DNA of 64,000 bases from Gaiellasilicea sp963791905 (GCA_963791905.1 CAWBTX010000007.1:124001-188000); one strand, 5' to 3'. Counted from the first letter of the stretch, positions 45,926-55,163 are shown. The notes: generated by a model not told the origin, from the letters alone. Made by a program: numbers and translations.

Positions 45926-47286
45926 CGCTTCTCCCACCAGGGATTGACGAGGCCGCGAGCAGCGAAGCCGCGCAGCAGCTCGAGCATGGCCGTATAGGTG
46001 GGGAGGACGACGAGCTCGCCCCCCGACGGCGTCAGCTCGAGACCACGGTCGACGGCGGCGGCGAGATCCGGCTCCACCTCGACAGAGGCCTCCGGCAGGC
46101 CGCCGTACGTGCAGCGCAACGCGAGCTCCGCCGCGCGATCGCCCGAGGCGATCACGCGCTCGACCCGCTCCAGCAGAGGCTCGAGATCGACGTCCCAGAT
46201 CCACGAGACGTCCTTTCCGTCCGCGATCGCGTCGTTCAGCGCCAGGAGGACGAGCGGCGGCACGCCGCCCTGCTCGAGCGTTCGGACGACCTCGTTCGCA
46301 CCGGCCGGGTTCTTGATCAGCAGCACCAGGATGGTCTTGTCACCGGCAGTGATCCGCTCGAAGCGGCCGAAGGCTGCGCCGAAGCGCTCGAGCCCCGTTC
46401 GGACCTCGTCGAGCGAGGCGCCGAGCGCCTGCGCGAGGGCTGCGGCGCCGACCGCGTTGTAGACGTTGTAGAGGCCCGGCAGCGGCAGCCGGACACGCGT
46501 TCGCCCGGCCGGCGTCTCGAGCTCGAACGCCGCGCCCTCGAGCCCGTCCAGCACGATCTCCCGCGCGACGACCTGGAGCGCCGGTCGGGCGTGACCGCAG
46601 TTCGGGCAGCGGTAGTCGCCGAGATGGCCCACGTACGCGGCGGCGAACTCGTAGGGACGGCCGCAACGGACGCAATGGCGCGAGTCCGCCGCATGCTGGA
46701 GCGCCGGGCGCGCCTGCCGGGGATCGTCGAGGCCGTAGGCGACGACGTCCTCGCGAACGTGCACGAGGTCGCCGACCTGGGGATCGTCGCCGTTCACGAT
46801 CAGCGCCGTGCCTGGGTCGAGCTCGGCGACGGCGCCGCGCCAGCGTTCGGCCACGAGCTCGAGCTCCCCGTAGCGGTCGAGCTGGTCGCGGAAGAGGTTC
46901 CCGAGCAGGAGCGCGCGCGGACGGACGCGGCGGGCGACCTCCGGCAGCGCGCCCTCGTCCACCTCGAGCAGTCCGAGCTCGGCGTCCCGCGAGACGAGCA
47001 GCGTCGAGGCGACGCCCGAGACGAGGTTGGCGCCCGAGCTGTTCCAGGCCAGCCGCCGCCCGCGCAGGATCTCGGCCACCATCGCCGTCGTCGTCGTCTT
47101 CCCGTTCGTCGCGGACACGAGCGCCACCCCGGCGGGAAGCCGCGCCGCGAGCGCGTCGATCGCGGCCGGATCGAGCTTCCAGAGGAGCTTCCCCGGCAGC
47201 GTCGTGCCACCGCCGGTCCGGGCGAGCTGCGAGAGCCGCGCAGCAGCCCGCGCGGCCAGCGTTTCGACGGCGAGGCGGGCCGACAT
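45922..47286 (-). CDS. murT: Lipid II isoglutaminyl synthase, ligase subunit MurT
   Basis: A 454-residue Mur-ligase-like protein. The ATP-binding motif ATNGKTTTTAMVAEIL is near residue 60, with LGLLEVDEGALPEV, LGNLFRDQLDRYGEL and IVNGDDP. The MurT-specific C4 zinc ribbon is CVRCGRPYEF...YRCPNCGHA. The C-terminal DUF1727 domain holds LIKNPAGANEV and WIWDVDLE. Start ATG 47286, with TAGGCT 8 nt upstream. Followed by gatD. Indicates a monoderm wall with amidated peptidoglycan. Confidence 0.95.
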   Translation of the reverse strand: MSARLAVETLAARAAARLSQLARTGGGTTLPGKLLWKLDPAAIDALAARLPAGVALVSATNGKTTTTAMVAEILRGRRLAWNSSGANLVSGVASTLLVSRDAELGLLEVDEGALPEVARRVRPRALLLGNLFRDQLDRYGELELVAERWRGAVAELDPGTALIVNGDDPQVGDLVHVREDVVAYGLDDPRQARPALQHAADSRHCVRCGRPYEFAAAYVGHLGDYRCPNCGHARPALQVVAREIVLDGLEGAAFELETPAGRTRVRLPLPGLYNVYNAVGAAALAQALGASLDEVRTGLERFGAAFGRFERITAGDKTILVLLIKNPAGANEVVRTLEQGGVPPLVLLALNDAIADGKDVSWIWDVDLEPLLERVERVIASGDRAAELALRCTYGGLPEASVEVEPDLAAAVDRGLELTPSGGELVVLPTYTAMLELLRGFAARGLVNPWWEKR

Positions 47287-47294
47287 AGGCGCCG

Positions 47295-47300
47295 AGCCTA
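47295..47300 (-). promoter_or_regulatory. -10 element TAGGCT of murT-gatD
   Basis: On the minus strand TAGGCT ends 8 nt before ATG 47286. No Shine-Dalgarno is present. Confidence 0.45.
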
Positions 47301-47467
47301 CCGACGGGGACGAATCCCTCGATCGAGTGATCTCTGGCGCCCCTCACCCGGAAGGGGGACGAACGTGCGCGACCGCAGGCGTACGGTCACTTCGATTCCC
47401 ACGAGCAACGGGGCCGAGGGGGCCCCCTGCACGTAATGCGGCTCGCGCCCCGGCGCGGAGGAGAACG

Positions 47468-49498
47468 ATGGCTAGAAAGACAGGTGGGACCCGCGGTGAC
47501 GTACGCCAGAGTGCTCTTTGGGGCTCCGGCAATCGTGGCGGCGAGTTCCGAACCAATGCGCTCTGGGGCAAGGGCGGCAAGGGCACGATCGTCCTGCTCG
47601 TCATGCTGGTGCTGCCCCTCCTCTCCGTGGCTGCGTCCGCGAAGAGCAGCGGACCGGAGGCTGTAGGCCCGACGTACGTCGAGCCGGGCCTGCTCGAGCG
47701 TGCCCTGGACAACCCGCATCAGATGTTCCAGGTGATCGTCCAGAGCACGGCCGGCGCAAACTCGGCGGAGGAGACCTTCGAGAACGTCGAGGAGGCCGAC
47801 GAGCACGCTCTCGAGAACGAGGAGGAGCAGGCCGAGCAGGCCGAGAAGAAGGCGAACGCGGCCGAGTCCAAGGCGAAGCGGAAGGCGGATCGCGAGCGTC
47901 TGCGCGCCGAGCGCGCGCACTGGAAGGCGCAGCGTGACGTGCTCAAGATGCTCCAGAAGCAGCTCGACGGCGACGTCGAGGACAGCTTCGACTTCATCAA
48001 GGGCGTCTCGATCGAGATCGCGGGACGGCGGCTGGCGCGGCTCGCGCTCAAGCCGGGCCTGACGATCACCGAGGACGTGCCGGTCAAGCTGACCAGCACG
48101 GATGCGCACATCTGGCCGGCGGCATCGGGGATCCTGCCCCTGCTGGGCTCGAACTGGAAGCCGGCGCCGAATGCACCCGCGATCGCGATCGTCGACTCCG
48201 GCGTGCAGCGCGACCGGTCCGACTTCGGCAACGGCTCGCGGATCGCTCACCACAAGGTCATCACCGACCTCGAGCCGAACTCGGCCGGGGACGGTCGCGG
48301 CCACGGCACGTTCGTGGCGAGCATCGCGGCGGGCAGCGCTCCCGGCCGGCTCGGCGCCTCGCCGACCTCGCCGATCGTCGACGTCGACGTGATGGACGAC
48401 AGCGGCAAGGCGCGGACGAGTGACGTCATCGCCGGTGCGGAGTGGATCTACCAGCACAAGGACGAGCTCAACATCCGCGTCGCGAACTTCTCGCTCCATT
48501 CGGCGCGACCGAGCAACTTCACGAAGGACCCGCTCAACAAGGCGGTCGAGAAGCTCTGGTTCGGCGGCGTTGTCGTCGTCGCGGCGGCCGGTAACTACGG
48601 CACACCGAACGGGCCCAGCGGCGTCAAGTTCGCGCCGGGCAACGACCCGTTCGTGATCACCGTCGGGGCGATCGACCTGGACGGCACCCTGCGTGTCGCG
48701 AAGCACGACGTGCCGACCTGGTCTGCGTACGGGCGGACGTACGACGGCTTCATGAAGCCCGACATCGCGGCCGCCGGCCGCTACATGGTCGGCGCGATCC
48801 CCTCGGGCTCGACGCTCGCCTCGGAGAAGGCCGCCAACCTCGTGTCACCCGGCTACATGCGCCTGTCCGGCACGTCGTTCTCGGCCCCGGTCGTGGCGGG
48901 CGCGGCGGCTCAGCTCCTGGCGCGGCATCCGAACTGGACGCCGGACCAGGTCAAGGGCGCCCTCATGATGACGGCGCGGCGGCTCACCGACGACGAGGTG
49001 CCGCAGGGCTCCGCCGGCGTCGGCGAGGTGAATGCCTGGAAGGCCTCGCTGGTGACGAACCCGGCGAACCCGAACAAGGCGCTCAACCGCTACGTCGCGG
49101 AGGACTCGGCCACAAGCACGATGTCCTTCGACGCGGTCAGCTGGGCGGACGATGCGCGGGCGAGCGTTTCCTGGGACGCGGTGTCCTGGGCGGACGTCTC
49201 CTGGGCGGACGTTTCCTGGGCCGACGTGTCCTGGAGCGACGTGTCCTGGGCCGACGTCTCCTGGGCGGATGTGCTCGCGGTCGCCGATGTCAGCTGGGAG
49301 GACGCGGCGGGCAACGAGGTCGAGCCTGCTGGCGGCGACTACCTGATGAACGCGGACGTCGACGCCGAGCTCGCGACAGATCCTGAGCTCAACCCGGATG
49401 CGGTCGAGCCGACCGATCCGGACGATGTGGTCAACGAGGCTCCGGCCGCGGGCGTGACGCCTGGCGTCGTCTCCCCGCCGTCTGTGCCACTGCCCTGA
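47468..49498 (+). CDS. Secreted S8 subtilisin-like protease with ALWG N-terminal motifs and VSWAD repeats
   Basis: A 676-residue exported serine protease. ATG 47468 follows GGAGGAGA. Before the hydrophobic signal segment (residues about 39-57) lie two related motifs, SALWGSGNRGG and NALWGKGGKG. An acidic/Lys-rich coiled-coil region follows (about 95-165), then the S8 domain with D243 (AIVDSGVQ), H279 (GRGHGTFVASI) and S470 (LSGTSFSAPVVAG). The C-terminus carries about seven VSWAD-type units encoded at 49131-49315, then an acidic Pro-rich tail. The repeats are flanked by AVSW variants. Upstream sequence holds no recognised riboswitch. A strong hairpin follows the stop. Confidence 0.88.
   Translation: MARKTGGTRGDVRQSALWGSGNRGGEFRTNALWGKGGKGTIVLLVMLVLPLLSVAASAKSSGPEAVGPTYVEPGLLERALDNPHQMFQVIVQSTAGANSAEETFENVEEADEHALENEEEQAEQAEKKANAAESKAKRKADRERLRAERAHWKAQRDVLKMLQKQLDGDVEDSFDFIKGVSIEIAGRRLARLALKPGLTITEDVPVKLTSTDAHIWPAASGILPLLGSNWKPAPNAPAIAIVDSGVQRDRSDFGNGSRIAHHKVITDLEPNSAGDGRGHGTFVASIAAGSAPGRLGASPTSPIVDVDVMDDSGKARTSDVIAGAEWIYQHKDELNIRVANFSLHSARPSNFTKDPLNKAVEKLWFGGVVVVAAAGNYGTPNGPSGVKFAPGNDPFVITVGAIDLDGTLRVAKHDVPTWSAYGRTYDGFMKPDIAAAGRYMVGAIPSGSTLASEKAANLVSPGYMRLSGTSFSAPVVAGAAAQLLARHPNWTPDQVKGALMMTARRLTDDEVPQGSAGVGEVNAWKASLVTNPANPNKALNRYVAEDSATSTMSFDAVSWADDARASVSWDAVSWADVSWADVSWADVSWSDVSWADVSWADVLAVADVSWEDAAGNEVEPAGGDYLMNADVDAELATDPELNPDAVEPTDPDDVVNEAPAAGVTPGVVSPPSVPLP
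49131..49315 (+). repeat. VSWAD-encoding 15-bp tandem repeats in the S8 protease gene
   Basis: Units of about 15 bp (GTCTCCTGGGCGGAC and variants) run almost head-to-tail, encoding Ser-Trp-Ala-Asp-Val repeats. The third base varies between units, so the amino-acid repeat is selected rather than a fresh DNA slippage product. Confidence 0.85.
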
Positions 49499-49504
49499 CC
49501 ATGA

Positions 49505-49537
49505 GAGACGGGCCGGTCGTGGTGGCCGGCCCGTCTC
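49505..49537 (+). terminator. Hairpin after the S8 protease gene
   Basis: GAGACGGGCCGG (49505-49516) pairs perfectly with CCGGCCCGTCTC (49526-49537), loop 9 nt, starting 6 nt after the stop. Followed by ACCCTTCC, no T tract. Confidence 0.75.
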
Positions 49538-49698
49538 ACCCTTCCGGGGGATCCTGAACGGGGTACCGCGAATGGGGGATGCCTCCCCGAGAGCGCCCGC
49601 TTACCGTTCGAGCTGAGGCACACGGTGGAGACGTGCGGGGCGCGTTTGACGGCCCCCGACGGAAAGCGGCACATGACAACCACTTCCGGAGACGCGAC

Positions 49699-52437
49699 AT
49701 GAGTGCGATTCCGCTGGACGACGCTTTCGAGCGCGTCGCGAGCGACGGTCGCTCCGCGCGGAAGCTGCCGCCGCTGGCACTCCTGTACCTGCTCGCGGTC
49801 GCCGCAATCGCACTGGCCGTCAGCCTGCCGCTGCTCGCGGACCTCGAGCCGTCGAGCGGGTACTGGCTGACGTTCGCGATCCTCGGCGCGAGCGCCGCCG
49901 TCGCGCAGCTGTTCGTCGTCCGGACCCCCGGCAACAAGTCGTACCACACGACCGGCGTGTTCCTGATCCCGGCCGCGCTCCTGCTGCCGCCGGAGCTGGT
50001 CGCGTTGATCGCCGTCGTCCAGCACGTCCCGGACTGGCTGCGGAACCGGACGGCCTGGTACATCCAGTCGTTCAACATCTTCAACTACACACTGGCCACG
50101 CTCGGGGCGTGGGCGAGCGCACACCTGATCCTGAACGCGGACGGCCTGATCGCGAACGATGACGCCCGTTTCGCGCTCGCCGGCCTCGCCGCCTCCGTCT
50201 GCTTCGTCGGTCTCAACTCGGCTCTGATCGCGCCCATGCTGCACCTGGGCCGCGGCCAGTCGATGCGGCTCCTCTTCTCCTTCCAGCACTTCTCGACCGA
50301 GCTCGTGTTCGCCGCGCTCGGCGTCGTCGTCGCGATGTTCTGGACGAACAACCCGTGGCTGATCCCGTTCGCGATCGCCCCGCTGATCCTCATTCACCGG
50401 GCGCTGTCGGTGCCACAGCTGCAGGCGGAGGCGCGCGTCGACCCGAAGACCGGGCTCTTCAACGCACGGCACTTCTCGGCTGCGCTGACGGAGGAGCTCG
50501 GCCGTGCCCAGCGATTCGAGCGGCCGATGTCGCTGATCATGGCCGACCTCGACCTGCTCCGCGAGATCAACAACACGTACGGCCACCTCGCCGGCGACGC
50601 CGTCCTGAAGGGCATTGCCGACGTCTTCCGCGCCGAGCTGCGGCACTACGACGTGCCGGCCCGGTTCGGCGGCGAGGAGTTCAGCATCCTGCTCCCCGAG
50701 ACGACGCCGGAGGAGGCGCTCGACATCGCCGAGCGGATCCGCCGCGCCGTCGCAGACCGCCGCTTCGACGTCGAGACCTCGAGTGAGCCCATCCGCGCGA
50801 CCGTCTCGATCGGGGTTTCCGCGTACCCGAAGGACGCGCAGGACCCGAACGCGCTCATCCACCAGGCCGACCTCGCCGTCTACCGCGCGAAGCTGCAGGG
50901 CCGCAATCGTGTGCTCGGGGCGAGCTCCGAGCCGCTCCACGTGCCCACCGAGCGCACCGAGCGGCTCGTCGCCGTTCCGGAGGAGGGACCTGCCCGCGCA
51001 CCGCTGGCGGCGTCCGTCGAGCCGATGCCGGAGCCGGAGACGCGGCACACGCGCCACACCACGACCGGACCTCGCTTCCTGCAGCTCTCGAAGCGCCTTG
51101 CGCTCGCAGTCGGCCTCGTCAGCACACTGGGCGTCACGGCGGGCATTCTCGGCCTGCTGTTCGGCAGCTCGACCGACATCGTCGGCATGCTCGCGATCGT
51201 CGCGCTCGTCGGCGTCGGCCAGGCGCTCGCGCTCGAGCTCGACGACGGCGCCATCTCCGTCAGCGCGGTCGGCTCGCTGGCCGGCGCGGCCATGTTCGGC
51301 TCGCGGGTGGCGCTGGCGATCGCCGTCACGACCGCAGTCGTGGACTGGAGCGCCCGGCGGCCGGCGATCCACAACGTCCTCTTCAACATCGGCGCGCTGA
51401 CGTTCGCCTGCCTGGCGGCGGCCGCGGTCTCGTCGGCCGGCTTCGACGGCAGCATCGGCGAGCTCGTCACCGTCGTCACCGGCGTGCTCGCGGGCGCCGC
51501 CTACTTCGTCGTCAACACCGGGCTCTTCTCGGCGGCCGTGGCCCTCGAGACGCGGGAGCCCTGGCTGCGCGGCTGGCAGGAGCGCTTCCTCTGGCTCGCA
51601 CCTCACTACCTCGTCTACGGCTTCATCGGCGGCGTGATCACGATCGCCTACAACGCCGTCGGCCTGTACGCGCTGGCCGTGTTCGCGGTGCCGCTGCTGC
51701 TCATGCGCAAGACGCAGGAGGCGTATGTCTCGCACACGCGCCGGAGCGCCCAGAAGCTGCGCCAGGCGGCCGAGACCATCCACACGCAGAACGTCTCTCT
51801 CGAGCAGGCAAACCGGCTGCTGAAGGAGCGCTCCACGGCGGCGATGGAGAGCCTGTCGGCGACGGTGGACGCACGCGACGCCTACACGGCTGGGCACTCG
51901 CGCCGCGTGCAGCAGCTCGCGCTTGCGATGGGCCGCGAGCTCAACCTCTCGCAGGCCGAGCTCGACCTGCTCGGCCACGCGGCTCTCTTCCACGACATCG
52001 GGAAGCTTGCGATCCCGGACTCGGTGCTCCTGAAGCCGGCGAGCCTGACGAGCGAGGAGTGGGCCTTGATGCAGCGTCACGCGGACGAGGGCGCTCGCAT
52101 CATCGACCGGCTCGGCTTCCTGAACGACGCCGTGCCGGCGATCCGGCACCACCACGAGCGCTTCGACGGAACCGGCTATCCCGACCGGCTGGCGGGAGAG
52201 GAGATCCCGCTCGGCGCGCGCATCATCCACGTCGCCGACGCGCTCGACTCGATGCTGACGACGCGGATCTACCGCGCGGCGCGGCCGCTCGACGAGGCGC
52301 TGGCGGAGCTCAGGCGCGCGGCCGGCACCCAGTTCTGCCCGCGCTGCGTGTCGGCGCTCGAGCGGATCCTGCCGAACGAGTCGCTCGTCGACGAGGCGGC
52401 GATCCGGCGGCGCAGGATGTTCGCCGTCTCGGGCTGA
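49699..52437 (+). CDS. Membrane c-di-GMP protein with GGDEF and HD-GYP domains
   Basis: A 912-residue protein with the order: membrane module 1 (about residues 25-225), GGDEF domain, linker, membrane module 2 (about 470-670), HD-GYP domain. The cyclase site is GGEEF (324-328), with the inhibitory I-site RHYD (315-318) just upstream. HD-GYP has HDIGK (765-769) and HHHERFDGTGYP (817-828). Both catalytic centres look intact, so it may make and degrade c-di-GMP. The two membrane modules resemble each other (FNIFNYTLATLGAWA versus HNVLFNIGALTFAC), suggesting duplication. ATG 49699. An upstream TTGACG (49646) is a possible -35. Confidence 0.9.
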   Translation: MSAIPLDDAFERVASDGRSARKLPPLALLYLLAVAAIALAVSLPLLADLEPSSGYWLTFAILGASAAVAQLFVVRTPGNKSYHTTGVFLIPAALLLPPELVALIAVVQHVPDWLRNRTAWYIQSFNIFNYTLATLGAWASAHLILNADGLIANDDARFALAGLAASVCFVGLNSALIAPMLHLGRGQSMRLLFSFQHFSTELVFAALGVVVAMFWTNNPWLIPFAIAPLILIHRALSVPQLQAEARVDPKTGLFNARHFSAALTEELGRAQRFERPMSLIMADLDLLREINNTYGHLAGDAVLKGIADVFRAELRHYDVPARFGGEEFSILLPETTPEEALDIAERIRRAVADRRFDVETSSEPIRATVSIGVSAYPKDAQDPNALIHQADLAVYRAKLQGRNRVLGASSEPLHVPTERTERLVAVPEEGPARAPLAASVEPMPEPETRHTRHTTTGPRFLQLSKRLALAVGLVSTLGVTAGILGLLFGSSTDIVGMLAIVALVGVGQALALELDDGAISVSAVGSLAGAAMFGSRVALAIAVTTAVVDWSARRPAIHNVLFNIGALTFACLAAAAVSSAGFDGSIGELVTVVTGVLAGAAYFVVNTGLFSAAVALETREPWLRGWQERFLWLAPHYLVYGFIGGVITIAYNAVGLYALAVFAVPLLLMRKTQEAYVSHTRRSAQKLRQAAETIHTQNVSLEQANRLLKERSTAAMESLSATVDARDAYTAGHSRRVQQLALAMGRELNLSQAELDLLGHAALFHDIGKLAIPDSVLLKPASLTSEEWALMQRHADEGARIIDRLGFLNDAVPAIRHHHERFDGTGYPDRLAGEEIPLGARIIHVADALDSMLTTRIYRAARPLDEALAELRRAAGTQFCPRCVSALERILPNESLVDEAAIRRRRMFAVSG

Positions 52438-52471
52438 CAGGACTAATCCCGACTGGGCTGATCGGGCGCTC

Positions 52472-52499
52472 TTGCAAATTCAGTAGTTTGCTCTAGACT
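52472..52499 (+). promoter_or_regulatory. Promoter of the repeat-domain DNA-binding gene
   Basis: TTGCAA (52472-52477), a 16-nt spacer, then TAGACT (52494-52499), 6 nt before ATG 52506. This is the most complete leaderless promoter in the window, lying in an AT-rich patch. Confidence 0.7.
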
Positions 52500-52505
52500 G
52501 ATTGC

Positions 52506-53186
52506 ATGGCTCGTCCCCGCCGCCACCCAGCGGTGGCAGGCATCGACCCGGAAGCGCTCGCGGAGTTCCAGGCCGGTATCCGGAAGCGCTACACGGACGA
52601 CCAGATCCTCGAGCAGCTGCGGGACTGCGCCGCGCGGCTGGGGCGGTCGCCGACGATGCGGGAGTTCGCCGCCGACCCCGAGACGACGGTTCATCCGCAG
52701 ACCGTGATCGAGCACTTCGGCAGCTGGAACACTGCGAAGCGTCAGGCCGGCCTCGTCCCGCGCCGCTTCGCGACGAGGGAGGAGCTGCTCGGCCAGTTGC
52801 AGGCGCTCGGAGAGGAGCTGGGGCGGACGCCGACGGCCCGCGACCTCGATGCCCGCAAGGGCTCGATGCCGTCGAAGTCGCTCCTCTGGCACACATTCGG
52901 GTCGCTGGCGCGTGCGCTCCGCGAGGCCGGCTTCGATGTCCCGGTGGGGGAGGAGCGGCTCGAGCGCGCGGTCGAGCAGGGAGCGGTGCTCGCGCGGCGG
53001 CTGGGACGGCTGCCGAAGATGGACGACTGGCGCTCGGCGCGCCTCGCCGACCCGACGCTCCTCACCGAGTGGCAGGTCTACCGGATGATCGACGTGCAAC
53101 CCGCCTGGGCGGCGTTTCAGTTCCTCGTCCGGGAGCGCCTGCGCGACGAGGGCACGGACGTCTCAGCTGACGGGTCCGTCGGCTAA
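52506..53186 (+). CDS. Protein with homing-endonuclease-associated (HNH-type) helical repeats
   Basis: A 226-residue basic protein with two clear repeats: LRDCAARLGRSPTMREFAAD ending HFGSWNTAKRQAGL, and LQALGEELGRTPTARDLDAR ending TFGSLARALREAGF, plus a degenerate third. This is the small helical repeat found beside HNH nucleases and in stand-alone actinobacterial DNA-binding proteins. No nuclease domain is present. A role in DNA binding or regulation is inferred. Confidence 0.7.
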   Translation: MARPRRHPAVAGIDPEALAEFQAGIRKRYTDDQILEQLRDCAARLGRSPTMREFAADPETTVHPQTVIEHFGSWNTAKRQAGLVPRRFATREELLGQLQALGEELGRTPTARDLDARKGSMPSKSLLWHTFGSLARALREAGFDVPVGEERLERAVEQGAVLARRLGRLPKMDDWRSARLADPTLLTEWQVYRMIDVQPAWAAFQFLVRERLRDEGTDVSADGSVG

Positions 53187-53213
53187 CCGACCGGGCGTCA
53201 CGATGCGGGCGAA

Positions 53214-54005
53214 CTAGGCGGTTGCGATCGCGGCGAGGCGCTGCAGGCAGCTGCGGCCCTCGTGGGGGGCCCGTACCGACGGGAGCACCGTCTCCTCGAC
53301 GTACGAGTGGTCGGGCTTGAAGCGTTCGGTCGCGACGACGTGGCCGTCGTCGACCCGCAGCAGCGTGCCCTCGTCGAGCTCGCGCTTGCGGAGGTTGAGA
53401 CGGAGTGTGCGCTCGAGCACCTCGAGCGCGTCGCGGGTCGACGCGAAGAAGAGCTCACGACCGCCCATGCCGATCCACAGGGGCCGTCCGGCGGCCCGTG
53501 CAAGGAAGAGGGTGGAGGGGAAGCGCTCGTCGAACCAGCCGGCCGCCAGCGCTCCGCGGAGCTCCTCGAGCGCGTCGGAGCTCCCTTCCGCGTGCTCGGC
53601 GAGGGCGAAGATCGCCTCGGAATCGACGGTCATGTCGGGCTCGGCGCGCTCGAACCCGTAGCGCGCGAAGATCTCCTCGTCGTTGACGATGATCCCGTTG
53701 TGGATCCCGACCACGCTGCCGTGCCGGATCGGATGGTTGTTCGCCTCGATCCGCGGATGACCCTTGGTGTAGTCGCGGACATGGACGAGTGCCTGTGTCG
53801 CGTCCGCTGGGATGTGCAGCTCGTCGAGCAGCGCAGTCGCTCCTGAGCGCTGCTTGCTGACCGTGATCTCGCCGCTCAGCCCTCGGTGCGCATATCCGAC
53901 CGCATCGGCGCCGCGCTCGGCGATCCCTGCCAGGAGCGCCTGCGCAGTCAGCGTGCGAGGCACACTCGACGCTGGGCTGACGCTATAGCCGGCGATTCCG
54001 CACAT
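53214..54005 (-). CDS. Class II glutamine amidotransferase (stand-alone)
   Basis: A 263-residue Ntn-type glutaminase domain. After Met removal the nucleophile is Cys2 (MCGIAGYSVS). Other GlmS/PurF-like blocks are VGYAHRGL, ALVHVRDYTKGHP, NNHPIRHGSVVGIHNGII and TVDSEAIFAL. No synthase domain follows, so it either acts with a partner or is a regulatory stand-alone member. ATG 54005, not the GTG 3 nt earlier, is chosen because TAGGAT lies exactly 6 nt upstream and Cys must be residue 2. Confidence 0.85.
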   Translation of the reverse strand: MCGIAGYSVSPASSVPRTLTAQALLAGIAERGADAVGYAHRGLSGEITVSKQRSGATALLDELHIPADATQALVHVRDYTKGHPRIEANNHPIRHGSVVGIHNGIIVNDEEIFARYGFERAEPDMTVDSEAIFALAEHAEGSSDALEELRGALAAGWFDERFPSTLFLARAAGRPLWIGMGGRELFFASTRDALEVLERTLRLNLRKRELDEGTLLRVDDGHVVATERFKPDHSYVEETVLPSVRAPHEGRSCLQRLAAIATA

Positions 54006-54011
54006 CACTCG

Positions 54012-54017
54012 ATCCTA
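54012..54017 (-). promoter_or_regulatory. -10 element TAGGAT of the glutamine amidotransferase gene
   Basis: On the minus strand TAGGAT ends 6 nt before ATG 54005, placing Cys as the second codon. Leaderless arrangement. Confidence 0.65.
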
Positions 54018-54192
54018 GGACAGTTATCGGCTGGATAAGCAGCGCTTTGGCCAGAGGGTAATGCACAGGTGTTTCGACGAAGTTAGGAATTCGGATTCCC
54101 GCCCGGGTAGTTCCACGAGCGGGACACGAAATCCTCGCTCGGAGCGGACGGGATCCTCAAGCCGCGCGCGGCGACAGCCGATACAGCGAGCA

Positions 54193-55146
54193 GTGGACTC
54201 CACGAACACTGCCGAGCCCCTGCCCGACCCTCCTGCGGAGCCCGTTCTGGAGCTCCTGCCGGCGCTCGACGATCCCGCCGGCGGCGAGAGCGGGGAGGAG
54301 GCGCACGAGGCCGAGGCGGTCGTAACCGCACACGATCCGCTCAAGCTGTACGTCCGCCAGATCGGCGACGGTCGCCTGCTGACACCGGCGGAGGAGCGCG
54401 AGCTCGCGCGGCGCAAGGATCTCGGCGACGAGGCCGCGAAGCGGAAGCTGATCGAGTCCAACCTGCGCCTCGTGATGTCGATCACCCGGAATTACACCAA
54501 GGCTGGGGTGCCGCTTCTCGACCTGATCCAGGAGGGCAACCTCGGCCTCATCCGCGCGGTCGAGAAGTTCGACTACAAGCTCGGCTTCAAGCTCTCGACC
54601 TACGCCACGTGGTGGATTCGCCAGGCGGTCACGCGCGCGCTCGCGGAGCAAGGCCGGACGATCCGGCTCCCGGTGCACGTCGCCGAGCAGGTGCGCCGCG
54701 TCACGCGCGCGCGCCGAGTGCTCGCCCAAAAGCTGAACCGAGACCCGAAGCTGGACGAGATCGCGACCGAGAGCGGCTTCACGCCGCAGCGTGTGCGCGA
54801 GCTCCTGGAGCTGATCGAGGATCCCGTCAGCCTGCAGACCCCGGTCGGCGACGGCGAGAGCCTCTACGGTGACCTGATCCAGGACACGAACTCCGCCGGG
54901 CCCGACGCGGAGACCGCGGACCGGCTGCGTTCGACCGAGCTCGCCGATGCACTTGACCGCCTGAACCCGCGCATGCGGCACGTCCTCGCCCACCGGTTCG
55001 GCCTCGACGGCGTGGCGCCTCAGACGCTCGAGGAGGTCGGCGCCGGCCTCGGCATCACCCGCGAGCGTGTCCGCCAACTCGAGGCGCGCGCGCTGCGCGA
55101 GCTGCGGTCGGTCGCGCCCAGCCTCGAGTTCTACCTCCGCAGCTGA
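54193..55146 (+). CDS. RNA polymerase sigma-70 factor, group 2 type
   Basis: A sigma-70 with regions 1.2 (DPLKLYVRQIGDGRLLTPAE), 2 (ESNLRLVMSITRNYT, DLIQEGNLGLIRAVEKFDYK, STYATWWIRQAVTRALA), 3 and 4.2 (LEEVGAGLGITRERVRQLEA). It lacks a recognisable region 1.1 and has an acidic Pro/Glu-rich N-terminus, so it is probably a group 2 (SigB/HrdB-paralog) factor rather than the housekeeping one. Start GTG 54193 (about 317 residues) is tentative; an in-frame ATG at 54061 would add 44 residues. A second sigma gene lies 0.9 kb away in opposite orientation. Confidence 0.9.
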   Translation: MDSTNTAEPLPDPPAEPVLELLPALDDPAGGESGEEAHEAEAVVTAHDPLKLYVRQIGDGRLLTPAEERELARRKDLGDEAAKRKLIESNLRLVMSITRNYTKAGVPLLDLIQEGNLGLIRAVEKFDYKLGFKLSTYATWWIRQAVTRALAEQGRTIRLPVHVAEQVRRVTRARRVLAQKLNRDPKLDEIATESGFTPQRVRELLELIEDPVSLQTPVGDGESLYGDLIQDTNSAGPDAETADRLRSTELADALDRLNPRMRHVLAHRFGLDGVAPQTLEEVGAGLGITRERVRQLEARALRELRSVAPSLEFYLRS

Positions 55147-55150
55147 CGGT

Positions 55151-55156
55151 TAGGCT
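55151..55156 (+). promoter_or_regulatory. -10 element TAGGCT of the PHP phosphatase gene
   Basis: TAGGCT ends 7 nt before ATG 55164 and starts 5 nt after the sigma gene stop. Confidence 0.5.
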
Positions 55157-55163
55157 GGGCCGC

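Noticed and set aside
47287..47467. c-di-AMP or c-di-GMP riboswitch before the S8 protease gene
   Set aside because: The conserved cores of either class were not found. Only a small GGGGCC/GGCCCC hairpin and a normal Shine-Dalgarno are seen.
49339..52230. Very long open frame antisense to the GGDEF/HD-GYP gene
   Set aside because: High-GC sequence lacks stops on the opposite strand. The translation is low-complexity Arg/Ala/Asp/Glu, while the plus strand has full domain motifs.
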